Origin: CAVONB01 sp963697205
GTDB lineage: Bacteria; Pseudomonadota; Alphaproteobacteria; Rhizobiales; Hyphomicrobiaceae
Direction: 5' to 3'
DNA: 64,000 nucleotides
NCBI GenBank assembly: GCA_963697205.1
Contig: CAVONB010000002.1
Location: 372,001 to 436,000 of the forward strand
Below the pieces are notes generated by a model. It had not been told where the DNA came from. It ran no database searches and was given only the letters and a program-made list of their open reading frames with translations. This document shows, one piece after another, positions 38,925 through 46,342 of the stretch. How positions within the stretch are numbered: position 1 is the stretch's first letter; each line of letters begins with the position of its first letter. A program made the position numbers and the translations under genes.

Positions 38925-39152
38925 TCAGCGACCGCGCTGGCCGTCGGCCGGATAGCCCAGATCCTTGCGCTCCTGCTCACTGAGGCGCGACATATACTGC
39001 TGGATCAGACGATTAGCCTCGGCCTCGCGCGAGGCGACCATGGCCTCGAAGACGCGACGGAAGAAGCCCTTGCCGGGCTTGGCACCGGTCGAAGCGGCAC
39101 GCTCGACGGCAAAACCGCCCACCGGGGCGGTGGTGATGGTATGTGTGCTCAT
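38925..39152 (-). CDS. Small DUF1127-like protein
   Basis: A 75-residue basic protein from ATG 39152 (MSTHTITTAPVGG). The C-terminal helices read FFRRVFEAMVASREAEANRL and YMSRLSEQERKDLGY, similar in layout to DUF1127 helices. It is 172 bases upstream of the DUF1127 gene at 38752, same strand. It is probably a small cytoplasmic regulator or RNA-binding protein by family resemblance, but this is unproven. Confidence 0.65.
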   Translation of the reverse strand: MSTHTITTAPVGGFAVERAASTGAKPGKGFFRRVFEAMVASREAEANRLIQQYMSRLSEQERKDLGYPADGQRGR

Positions 39153-39503
39153 GTCTCTCAACCCTCTTGTCTGGCCCGGGCGCGCCGTTTGCGGCTGTCA
39201 CCCGGAAGGTTGACCAGTAGATAGTCTCCTGTTCGCACATGCGGAAGGCTTTATGCGGCAACGCAGCAATGCGCTGCGTGCATGCAGGGCGCATCGGTCG
39301 CACCCGCGGCCGCAATTCCCGTCACATTCATTGCGTCGGGCCATCGGCTGGGGCATCACAAGGCCATTGTTCCTGTCGTGACCGCCCGTCCCCCGCGCCT
39401 GGGTTGCATCTGCTTGAAACCCGCAAGCCCGGATCGCCGTGCGCCGCCGCGATCCAAACGCCCCGCCGCCCCCCGTGTCCGCCCAACCGCCGGAGAAGCC
39501 CGG
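39153..39503. other. Divergent spacer DUF1127-like gene / pepP
   Basis: 351 bases. AT-richer sequence at about 39205-39260 (TAGATAGTCTCC region) could carry the leftward promoter. The part next to pepP is GC-rich and codon-like in the pepP frame but has no start with a ribosome binding site. No repeats or RNA were recognised. Confidence 0.35.
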
Positions 39504-41315
39504 ATGTACCAGTCCTTTGACGCGCCCGCGTCCAGCCACGCCGCCGCCGACCATGTCGCCCGCTTGCGCCGCCTGCTGGCCGCCGCCCGCCTCGATGCAC
39601 TGCTCGTGCCCCGCGCCGACGAGCACCAAGGCGAGTACGTGCCGGCCTCAGCCGAGCGCCTCGCCTGGTTGACCGGCTTCACCGGCTCTGCCGGCCTCGC
39701 CGTCGTCGGCGCCACCTCAGCCCTGCTCCTCGTCGACGGCCGCTACACTGTGCAGGCGCCTCGCCAGGTCGACACCGACATCTTCGAGATCCAACAGGCC
39801 CCGCCCGCCAAGCTCTCCGACTGGCTGCTCGCCCAGTTCGGCACCGGCGCCCGCATCGGCTACGACCCCCGCCTGCACACGCTCGACGAGATCGACGCGC
39901 TGCGCTCCGCCATCGCTCCCGCTGGCCTGAAGCTCGCCCCCACGCGCGGCCTCGTCGACCGCGCCTGGGGCCGCGACCGCCCGCCCCCGCCGCTCGGCCG
40001 TGTCACCCCGCACCCCACTCGCTACGCCGGGCAGGCCGCCGACCGGAAGATCGCCGAGGTGCAGAAGATCCTCGCCGCCGACAAACAGGACGGCGTGCTG
40101 CTGACGCTCTCCGACAGCATCGCCTGGCTGTTCAACATCCGCGGCTCCGATGTCGCCCACAACCCCGTCGCGCTCGCCTTCGCCTACGTGCCCGCGACAG
40201 GCCGCCCCGAGATCTTCATCGCGCCCGCCAAACTCGACGCGCGCGCCAGCGAGCACCTCGCAAAGCTCGCCGACATCTCCCCCCCCGAAGCACTGCCAAC
40301 CCGCCTCGCCGCCTTGAAGGACGCCCGCGCGCGCGTGCGCGTCGACACCGCCAGCGCCGCCATCGCCTTCGTCTCCGCCCTCGGCGGACCCAAAGCCATC
40401 GCCCGTGGCCGCGATCCCATCATCGCGCTGAAGGCGATAAAGAACGCCGTCGAGATCAAAGGGGCGCGCGCAGCCCACCACCGCGACGGCATCGCCATGG
40501 TTCGCTTCCTCGCCTGGCTCGACCGCGAAGCGCCGACCGGCAAGCTCGACGAGATCGCAGTCGTCCGCCAACTCGAGACGTTCCGCCGCGACACCGGCGC
40601 GCTGAAAGAGATCAGCTTCGACACCATCTGCGGCGCCGGACCCAACGGCGCAATCGTCCACTACCGCGTGACGGACGCCACCACGCGGCGCATCGCCACC
40701 GGCGAATTGCTGCTGGTCGATTCCGGCGCACAATACCTCGACGGCACCACCGACATTACGCGCACCATGGCCATAGGCCGCCCGACCGCGGAAATGAAGG
40801 CGCGCTTCACCCTGGTCCTCAAAGGCCACATCGCCATTGCCACCACACGTTTCCCCAAGGGCACCCGCGGCATCGACCTCGACCCCTTCGCGCGCCGCGC
40901 GTTGTGGGCGCACGGGCTGGAGTACGACCATGGCACCGGCCACGGCGTCGGCAGCTACCTCGCCGTCCACGAAGGCCCGCAGTCGATCTCCAGACGTGGC
41001 ATGGCAACCCTCGAGCCCGGCATGATCGTGTCCAACGAGCCCGGCTACTACAAGGCCGACGCCTACGGCATCCGCATCGAGAACCTCGTGCTCGTCACGC
41101 CGCCCGAGACCATCGAAGGCGCCGACCGCGAGACGCTCGCCTTCGAGACGCTGACGCTGTGTCCGATCGACCGCCGCCTGATCGTGCCCGACCTGCTCGC
41201 CCCCGAGGAGCGCCGCTGGCTCGACGCCTACCACGCCCGCGTGCGCTCAGAGCTCGGCCCCGACCTCGCCCCCGCCGACCGCAAATGGCTCGACGCCGCA
41301 ACGGCCAGGCTGTGA
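39504..41315 (+). CDS. pepP: Xaa-Pro aminopeptidase P (M24 family, long form)
   Basis: A 603-residue metallopeptidase that removes N-terminal residues preceding proline. It has three parts: an N-terminal creatinase-like domain (about 10-160), a second one (about 165-310), and the M24 pita-bread catalytic domain (about 320-540). Metal ligands are visible in LLVDSGAQYLDGTTDITRT (two Asp), GTGHGVGSYLAVHEGP (His), SNEPGYYK (Glu) and a later Glu in GIRIENLV. A C-terminal extension with CPIDRRLIVPDLL and EERRWLDAYHARV is typical of the eukaryote-like APP1 form. ATG 39504 is the first methionine that fits the family N-terminus. Confidence 0.93.
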   Translation: MYQSFDAPASSHAAADHVARLRRLLAAARLDALLVPRADEHQGEYVPASAERLAWLTGFTGSAGLAVVGATSALLLVDGRYTVQAPRQVDTDIFEIQQAPPAKLSDWLLAQFGTGARIGYDPRLHTLDEIDALRSAIAPAGLKLAPTRGLVDRAWGRDRPPPPLGRVTPHPTRYAGQAADRKIAEVQKILAADKQDGVLLTLSDSIAWLFNIRGSDVAHNPVALAFAYVPATGRPEIFIAPAKLDARASEHLAKLADISPPEALPTRLAALKDARARVRVDTASAAIAFVSALGGPKAIARGRDPIIALKAIKNAVEIKGARAAHHRDGIAMVRFLAWLDREAPTGKLDEIAVVRQLETFRRDTGALKEISFDTICGAGPNGAIVHYRVTDATTRRIATGELLLVDSGAQYLDGTTDITRTMAIGRPTAEMKARFTLVLKGHIAIATTRFPKGTRGIDLDPFARRALWAHGLEYDHGTGHGVGSYLAVHEGPQSISRRGMATLEPGMIVSNEPGYYKADAYGIRIENLVLVTPPETIEGADRETLAFETLTLCPIDRRLIVPDLLAPEERRWLDAYHARVRSELGPDLAPADRKWLDAATARL

Positions 41316-41403
41316 GAAAAATGGGGACAGGAACAATTCTCAGCCGTCGCGTTTGCCGTGAGCTCAGTCAGTGAGCCGTGTTGCCCACGCCGCGAGTACG
41401 CCC

Positions 41404-41475
41404 GGGGACAGTCACCATTTCCGTTGACGGGCGCAGGATGAGATGGGCCCGGTGTCGGAAATGGTGACTGTCCCC
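41404..41475. repeat. Perfect 20-bp inverted repeat with GGGGACAG ends
   Basis: GGGGACAGTCACCATTTCCG (41404-41423) and its exact reverse complement (41456-41475) flank a 32-base loop. Close by, 41319-41331 reads AAAATGGGGACAG, and a similar AAAATGGGGACAGG stands near 6704. This type of element resembles REP/BIME palindromes mobilised by Y1 transposases, but no such transposase is in the window. Confidence 0.75.
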
Positions 41476-41492
41476 AGCCAAGCCCCCGGCCG

Positions 41493-42665
41493 TCACACCA
41501 CGACGAAATCGTCCGCGGTGAGCGTGAGGTTGGGTTGCAGCAGCGCGAACTGCACGGCAGCACCACTGCCCCAGCCGTCGGCGTCGTAGGCGAGTGCGCC
41601 GGTCGCGGTGTTGTAGAGGATGCGTGCCTCGGCACTGCGTGAGACGCCGTTGCCGGCCTCAAAGGCCGTTGCATCGAGAACACCGACATCGAGCGCCGCG
41701 AACACGTTCGCGCCCAGCACGATCACATCGTTGCCGTTGCCGAAATCGCGGATCGCATCGACGTTGCGGCCGTTGAGCGTGGTGTCGAACACGAAGCGGT
41801 CGTCGCCCGCGCCACCCCACAGCGTGTCCGCGCCGCCGCGGCCATTGAGCGTGTCGTCGCCGTCCTTGCCCGACAGCACATTGCGATTGAAATTTCCGGT
41901 CAGCGCGTTGTCGAGGTCGTTGCCGTCGCCCCAGCGCCACGTACCGCCTGTCAGCACCAGGTTCTCGACGTTGTCGCCGAGCGCGGTGGAGATCGACGCC
42001 CGTACGGTGTCGATGCCTTCGCCGGCGTTCTCGACCACCACGTCCCCACGCGCGTCGACGACGTAGAGATCGTCGCCAGTGCCGCCCATCATCGAGTTGT
42101 CGCCGCTGCCGCCGTTGAGGGTGTCGTTGCCGGCGTGACCGAAAATCGTGTCTCGGCCGCTTTGACCAAGGAGACGATCGGGAGAGAAATTACCGGACAG
42201 ATTGTCGTTTCCACCACGGCCCTCATAGTCACTCCCACCGACCATGACATCCGCGAACCTGCTCCCGACGACAGCTAAACCTCCGTCAACATGCAAGCCC
42301 GACGTCAACTCACGGCAATCCATGACAGCAATGAAGTCACGGTTCGACGCTCCAGGACCAATCATTTCGACGGCACCACCAGAACCAACCAGACTCAAAA
42401 TTCCAACAACGGATACATCCTCGAATGAAGCCAATTGTTCGATCATGAGCCGTCCGTGGTTGATGTCCAGGCTTTCGATATTCGTCAACTCAAGCTGCGA
42501 AAGATCGAGCACTCCTCCGCTTTCATAGGTTAAGGTGTCATAACCTTCGCCACCGTCGATCAGGCCGATGTGATCGGAATCCAGGTCGTCTACCACCTTG
42601 ATCATATCGTCGCCGCTCGTACCGACGAGCGTGTCGTCCTCGCGCGTATACTCGAAGTCGGCCAT
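41493..42665 (-). CDS. RTX-type calcium-binding protein (hemolysin-type repeats)
   Basis: A 390-residue protein from ATG 42665, with GAGG upstream. The first 150 residues are non-repetitive but beta-rich, starting ADFEYTREDDTLVGTSGDDMI. RTX nonapeptides follow in two blocks: near residues 165-210 (GRGGNDNLSG, GHAGNDTLNGGSGDN) and 275-315 (GKDGDDTLNGRGGADTLWGG). The C-terminus has VDAIRDFGNGNDVIVLGANVF, ends LTADDFVVV and has no N-terminal signal peptide, as expected for type I secretion. The repeats fold on binding Ca2+ outside the cell. No type I transporter genes are nearby. The central part (about 42240-42550) is less GC-rich than neighbours, hinting at transfer. A toxin function is not implied. 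Confidence 0.85.
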   Translation of the reverse strand: MADFEYTREDDTLVGTSGDDMIKVVDDLDSDHIGLIDGGEGYDTLTYESGGVLDLSQLELTNIESLDINHGRLMIEQLASFEDVSVVGILSLVGSGGAVEMIGPGASNRDFIAVMDCRELTSGLHVDGGLAVVGSRFADVMVGGSDYEGRGGNDNLSGNFSPDRLLGQSGRDTIFGHAGNDTLNGGSGDNSMMGGTGDDLYVVDARGDVVVENAGEGIDTVRASISTALGDNVENLVLTGGTWRWGDGNDLDNALTGNFNRNVLSGKDGDDTLNGRGGADTLWGGAGDDRFVFDTTLNGRNVDAIRDFGNGNDVIVLGANVFAALDVGVLDATAFEAGNGVSRSAEARILYNTATGALAYDADGWGSGAAVQFALLQPNLTLTADDFVVV

Positions 42666-42760
42666 CGCGTGATCCTCGTGCCATCGTCTCGCTGCAGGAC
42701 CATCCTTCCACGCACGGGTTGCCAACGCGTGAAGTCCCGGCAAGCGAGCTATGCAAAATA

Positions 42761-42770
42761 CCCCCCCCCC
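42761..42770. repeat. Homopolymeric C10/G10 tract upstream of the RTX gene
   Basis: Ten consecutive C residues on the plus strand lie 95 bases upstream of the RTX start (which is read leftward). They are next to TATTTTGCATAG, a possible -10 region in that direction. Such tracts change length by slippage and can vary promoter activity. The IS3-family element begins 31 bases further upstream. Confidence 0.7.
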
Positions 42771-42868
42771 AGATACGCAGAAATTGGATGCCTCAAACAG
42801 GCTGACCTGAGACCCGCAAACTCCTCCAGATTTGGGTAGAGTCCGTCGATCCAGGAAGGAGACGGACG

Positions 42869-43135
42869 ATGAGGAAGTCGCGGTTCACCGAGGAGCAGAT
42901 CATCGCGGTCCTGCGCGAGCAGGAGGCGGGGCAGCCGACGGCGGATGTGTGCCGCCGGCACGGCATCAGCTCGGCGACGTTCTACAAGTGGAAGGCGAAG
43001 TTCGGCGGCATGGACGTGTCGGACGCCAAGCGCCTGCGCGCACTGGAGGACGAGAACGCGAAGCTGAAGAAGCTGCTCGCCGAGGCGATGCTCGACAATG
43101 CGATCTTGAAGGACGTGACCAGCCGAAAGTGGTGA
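42869..43135 (+). CDS. IS3-family transposase OrfA
   Basis: An 88-residue helix-turn-helix protein: KSRFTEEQIIAVLREQEAG, ADVCRRHGISSATFYKWKAKFGG, then a leucine-zipper-like segment (LRALEDENAKLKKLLAEAML). It binds the IS ends. ATG 42869 has GGAGACGG upstream. Its stop overlaps the orfB start region by a few bases. The frame is -1 relative to orfB, so an OrfAB fusion by frameshifting in the AAG-rich stretch near 43063-43075 is possible. Confidence 0.93.
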   Translation: MRKSRFTEEQIIAVLREQEAGQPTADVCRRHGISSATFYKWKAKFGGMDVSDAKRLRALEDENAKLKKLLAEAMLDNAILKDVTSRKW

Positions 43136-44004
43136 TGCCCGCCGCCCGACGGCAGGCCGTGGCGCACGCGTGCCAGGTGCACGCGGTGAGCCAGCGGCGG
43201 GCATGCTCCGCACTGAATGTCGATCGCTCGACGATCCGTTACCGCCACCGTTGCGCCGGCGACGCCGATGTGCGGCTCCGCATTCGGGAGCTCGCCGCCC
43301 ATCGGCGCCGCTTCGGCTACCGGCGTCTGCATTTCCTGTTGGACCAGGAGGGCGTGAAGATGAACCAGAAGAAATTCCGCCGGATCTACCGCGAAGAAGG
43401 GCTGAAGGTCAGGAAGCGGTCGGGGCGCAAGCGGGCGCTCGGCATGCGGGCGCCGATCGCGCTGCCGTCCGGCCCGAACGAGCGCTGGTCGCTCGACTTC
43501 GTGTCGGACAGCTTCACCGACAGCCGGCGTTTCCGCGTGCTGGCGATCGTCGACGACTTCACGCGCGAGTGTCTCGCACTGGTGGCCGACACCTCACTTT
43601 CGGGCCCCCGCGTTGCGCGTGAGCTGGATGCCGTCATCGCGCGGCGCGGCAAGCCGAAGTCGTGCGTGTCCGACAACGGCACGGAGTACACCAGCATGGC
43701 GATCCTGAAATGGAGCCGGCAGATGCGCATCGACTGGCACTACATCGCGCCCGGAAAGCCCCAACAGAACGCGTTCGTGGAAAGCTTCATCGGCCGCCTG
43801 CGCGACGAGTGCCTCAACGAGACGGCGTTCTCATCGCTCTCAGAGGCCCGATTGCTGCTGGCCGAGTGGCGTGACGATTACAACCGCGTGCGCCCGCATT
43901 CGGCGCTCGCGAACCTGACGCCGGAGGCTTACCGCACCCGGCATCTCGCCCTTGCGGCAACCGCCATCCAAGGGCAAAACTTCACCCCAGGACTTTTCCT
44001 CTGA
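43132..44004 (+). CDS. IS3-family transposase OrfB (DDE integrase)
   Basis: About 290 residues with the rve integrase core. The catalytic triad is seen in ERWSLDFV (Asp), VSDNGTEYTS (Asp) and QQNAFVESFIGRLRDE (Glu 35 residues later). The N-terminal part has the HTH_21 block RRRFGYRRLHFLL. It starts at GTG 43132 or ATG 43135, overlapping the orfA stop; the same frame stays open upstream, consistent with -1 frameshifting to make OrfAB. The protein looks complete, so the element may be active. Confidence 0.93.
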   Translation: MMPAARRQAVAHACQVHAVSQRRACSALNVDRSTIRYRHRCAGDADVRLRIRELAAHRRRFGYRRLHFLLDQEGVKMNQKKFRRIYREEGLKVRKRSGRKRALGMRAPIALPSGPNERWSLDFVSDSFTDSRRFRVLAIVDDFTRECLALVADTSLSGPRVARELDAVIARRGKPKSCVSDNGTEYTSMAILKWSRQMRIDWHYIAPGKPQQNAFVESFIGRLRDECLNETAFSSLSEARLLLAEWRDDYNRVRPHSALANLTPEAYRTRHLALAATAIQGQNFTPGLFL

Positions 44005-44032
44005 GTGGAGGAGAATGGGGTCTCAGGTCAGC

Positions 44033-44395
44033 GACAGCGCGACAGCGACGGCGCGGCGATCCGGGACCCGGCACTTCCTTGGCCGCGCTCGCCCCACACC
44101 TGGATCCCGGCTCTCCCACGCTACGGCATCGCCGGATCGCTCCGGCCGGGATGACAGGTGTTGGGCTGCGTTGGGCGGCGCGGAAAATCCGGCGCGAACC
44201 GCGAGTGTCGATCTGAACAGCAGGTCCAGGAGCCCGCGTGCGCAGGCGCGCAAATCCAAAGCGCGATCCTGGTCGGGGAGCATGAGGGGCGAATGCGCTT
44301 CCGGCCGGCTCCCCGCAGGGGTGTCGGAAGCGCAATCAAAAAAATCTCATTGGCCGAAGGCCACCACCGCCCCGGCCCTCACCACCCGCACACAC
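44033..44395. other. Intergenic region with dispersed-repeat-like inverted sequences
   Basis: 363 bases between the IS end and a GST gene. It includes an inverted pair GCGATCCGG (44056-44064) and CCGGATCGC (44132-44140), plus GGATCCCGG and GGCCGGGATGACA segments. These resemble short palindromic intergenic repeats common in alphaproteobacteria. No gene was recognised. Confidence 0.45.
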
Positions 44396-45007
44396 TCACG
44401 CCACGGGCCGCGTCTTCTCGAACGCGGGCACGGCGGCGGCGAACTTGTCGAGCCACGCGACCAGCTTGGGGTGCTTGGCGCGCCACTTGCCTTCGTGACG
44501 GAAATCGAGATAGCCGAGCGCCACCGCGATCGCGATCGTGCCGTAGTCCGGCGTGCCGTTGAAGGCTGGCGGATTGGCCTCCAGCGCCTCCAGTGCGCCG
44601 TCGAGCTTCGACTGCTGGCGGTCGAGCCACGGCTGGTGACGGATGCCCTCCGGCCGGAAACGCGCCTCGTAGACCATCAAGATCGCCGCATCGATCATGC
44701 CGTCGCCGAGCGCGCCGTTGGTCAGCGCCGTCCAGCGCTCCGACCCGCTCTTGGGAAACAGCACCGGCGAAGGCGCAAGGCTGTCGAGATATTCGCAGAT
44801 GACGTGGCTGTCGTAGATGTTCTGTCCGTTCTCCAACACCAGGACCGGGATCTTCGACAGCGGGTTTTGCTGCCGCAGCGCGTCATTCTTGGGCTGGTTG
44901 GTATCGGCGAGCTGGGCATCGATCTGGCCGTCGACGCCCTTGATCAACGCCGTCATTTTGACCTTGCGGCCATAGGGCGACAACGGCGAGGACATGAGCT
45001 TCATCAT
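44396..45007 (-). CDS. Glutathione S-transferase family protein
   Basis: A 203-residue GST. ATG 45007 is preceded by AGGAGG (10-base spacing). The N-terminal thioredoxin-like domain starts MKLMSSPLSPYGRKVKMTAL, with Ser/Tyr near the active position, then LSKIPVLVLENGQNIYDSHVI containing the cis-Pro and the glutathione-binding Glu/Asp-Ser turn. The C-terminal helical domain runs from about residue 85 to 203. The layout is like beta/zeta-type bacterial GSTs; the substrate is unknown. It follows the EPS-locus deacetylase at 45209-46300 on the same strand, 201 bases apart, but is probably unrelated in function. Confidence 0.87.
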   Translation of the reverse strand: MMKLMSSPLSPYGRKVKMTALIKGVDGQIDAQLADTNQPKNDALRQQNPLSKIPVLVLENGQNIYDSHVICEYLDSLAPSPVLFPKSGSERWTALTNGALGDGMIDAAILMVYEARFRPEGIRHQPWLDRQQSKLDGALEALEANPPAFNGTPDYGTIAIAVALGYLDFRHEGKWRAKHPKLVAWLDKFAAAVPAFEKTRPVA

Positions 45008-45208
45008 CGGGCGACTTCCTCCTGGCGATCTGATACGTCCGCGGCCGGCTGACGACGCCGCTGCCGTCCGGCGAGCTGCCGAGAATGGCGCAAATGTCCT
45101 CGGTCTGGAAGAGGGCATCGCAACGCCCGCACCGCGACGCCATCACCCAGCGCACGCGCCGGGGCAAGCGCCGGACCGGGCGGCCGACCAGATGTCGTCA
45201 CTGCCGCG

Positions 45209-46300
45209 TCAGCCCGCGGCCGTCTTGCCAGGTGGGGCACCGCGCACCGCCCGGCGCATGCGCGCGCCCATGTCGAGCAGCGCAAACGGCAGCCCGCTCA
45301 ACAGCGCATCGATGAGCCCCACGTCCTGGTAGTCGCCGTTGAGCGACAGGCGCGGCAGCCCGGTCAGCTGATCGCGGTGGTGCGCATGAACGAGACCCTT
45401 GCGCGTCGTCACCGCCGTCGCCATCCCGGCCTCGGCCACCAGCGCAAAGTCGCGCTCACCCGCACTCGTCTCGTCGCCATAGGGGAAGCAGAAGTGCCGG
45501 CAGGGGCGCCCGAGCTCGCGCTCCAGCCGGGCGATGCTGCCGGTGATCTCCGCGCGTGCGCGCTCCGGCTCCAGCTTGGCCACCGCCCAATGCCCTTGCG
45601 TGTGCGCGCCGAAAGTGACCAGCGGCTCGTCGTCCGCCATTGCGCGGATTTCCGGCCACGACAGGATCAGCTCGCGGCACAGCGCACCCGCGTCGAAGTT
45701 GGCGGTTCGGCAAAGCCCCGCCACCACCTTGCGCAGGCGCTTTTCCTCCAGGGTCCGCAGCCACCAGTAGACCGTGTCGAACGCCGCGATTTTCTCCGCC
45801 ACAGATGCCGCCGGCAGCCGTCGCTTGTCGCCGTCCATGTCGACGGCGACGACGTCGAGCCGCCGGATCGCCTCCTCCAGCGCGAGCCACCACAGGTCGC
45901 CACGGCCATCGGGATAATCGGTCGGGATGTAGATCGTCAGCGGCACGCCATGCCGGCGGAAGATCGGCAGCGCATGTTCGCGATTGTCGCGATAGCCGTC
46001 GTCGAACGTGAAGCACGCGAACGGCCGTCCGCTCTCCTGCGAGCTCAGCCGGCGATGCGCCTCGTCCATCGTCACGATGTCGTAGCCCAGCGACAGCACA
46101 TGCTGGATGGTGGCGTCGAGAAAGTCGGGCGTCACGGTCAGGATGCGATTGGGCGAAAAGTCCGGCGGCGCAATCGGCGACACCTGATGCAGCATGAAGA
46201 TCACGCCGACACCCTGCGTCAGCGGCGCAGCCAGCCGCGCCGCGCCGCTGTGATGCAATCCGCTGAGAATTGCGCGCGTCAATGTTGTCGACGTCCCCAT
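45209..46300 (-). CDS. Polysaccharide deacetylase (NodB/CE4)
   Basis: A 363-residue carbohydrate esterase family 4 protein. Motif 1 is FTFDDGYRDN with Asp100 (catalytic base) and Asp101 (metal). Motif 2 is FGAHTQGH with metal ligands His233 and His237. Motif 3 is FCFPYGDE. There is no signal peptide, so it may act on lipid-linked polysaccharide in the cytoplasm or be membrane-associated. ATG 46300 has GGGAGG at good spacing. It lies 42 bases after the Wzz/Wzc-like gene on the same strand, so it is probably the polymer-modifying enzyme of this EPS locus. Confidence 0.9.
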   Translation of the reverse strand: MGTSTTLTRAILSGLHHSGAARLAAPLTQGVGVIFMLHQVSPIAPPDFSPNRILTVTPDFLDATIQHVLSLGYDIVTMDEAHRRLSSQESGRPFACFTFDDGYRDNREHALPIFRRHGVPLTIYIPTDYPDGRGDLWWLALEEAIRRLDVVAVDMDGDKRRLPAASVAEKIAAFDTVYWWLRTLEEKRLRKVVAGLCRTANFDAGALCRELILSWPEIRAMADDEPLVTFGAHTQGHWAVAKLEPERARAEITGSIARLERELGRPCRHFCFPYGDETSAGERDFALVAEAGMATAVTTRKGLVHAHHRDQLTGLPRLSLNGDYQDVGLIDALLSGLPFALLDMGARMRRAVRGAPPGKTAAG

Positions 46301-46342
46301 CGCAGCGCCTCCCTCGTGCTGCTGTCCCCGAAAGTCGCGCCC

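Larger units (their letters stand above)
42801..44032 (+). mobile_element. IS3-family insertion sequence (IS407-like group)
   Basis: About 1.23 kb. The terminal inverted repeats share 15 perfect bases (GCTGACCTGAGACCC at 42801-42815 and its complement ending at 44032), then continue imperfectly with CTCCTCCA. Inside are orfA and orfB in -1 relation. No target-site duplication is visible on either side, so the copy may be old or the ends may be two bases shorter (42803-44030). Group assignment rests on end sequence and protein type, not on a database match. Confidence 0.88.

Noticed and set aside
41493..42665. Calling the RTX protein a hemolysin
   Set aside because: Only calcium-binding repeats are seen; there is no pore-forming domain, acylation gene or type I transporter nearby.
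42781..44040. Target-site duplication of the IS3-family element
   Set aside because: The bases flanking both possible end positions do not match as a 3- or 4-bp direct repeat.
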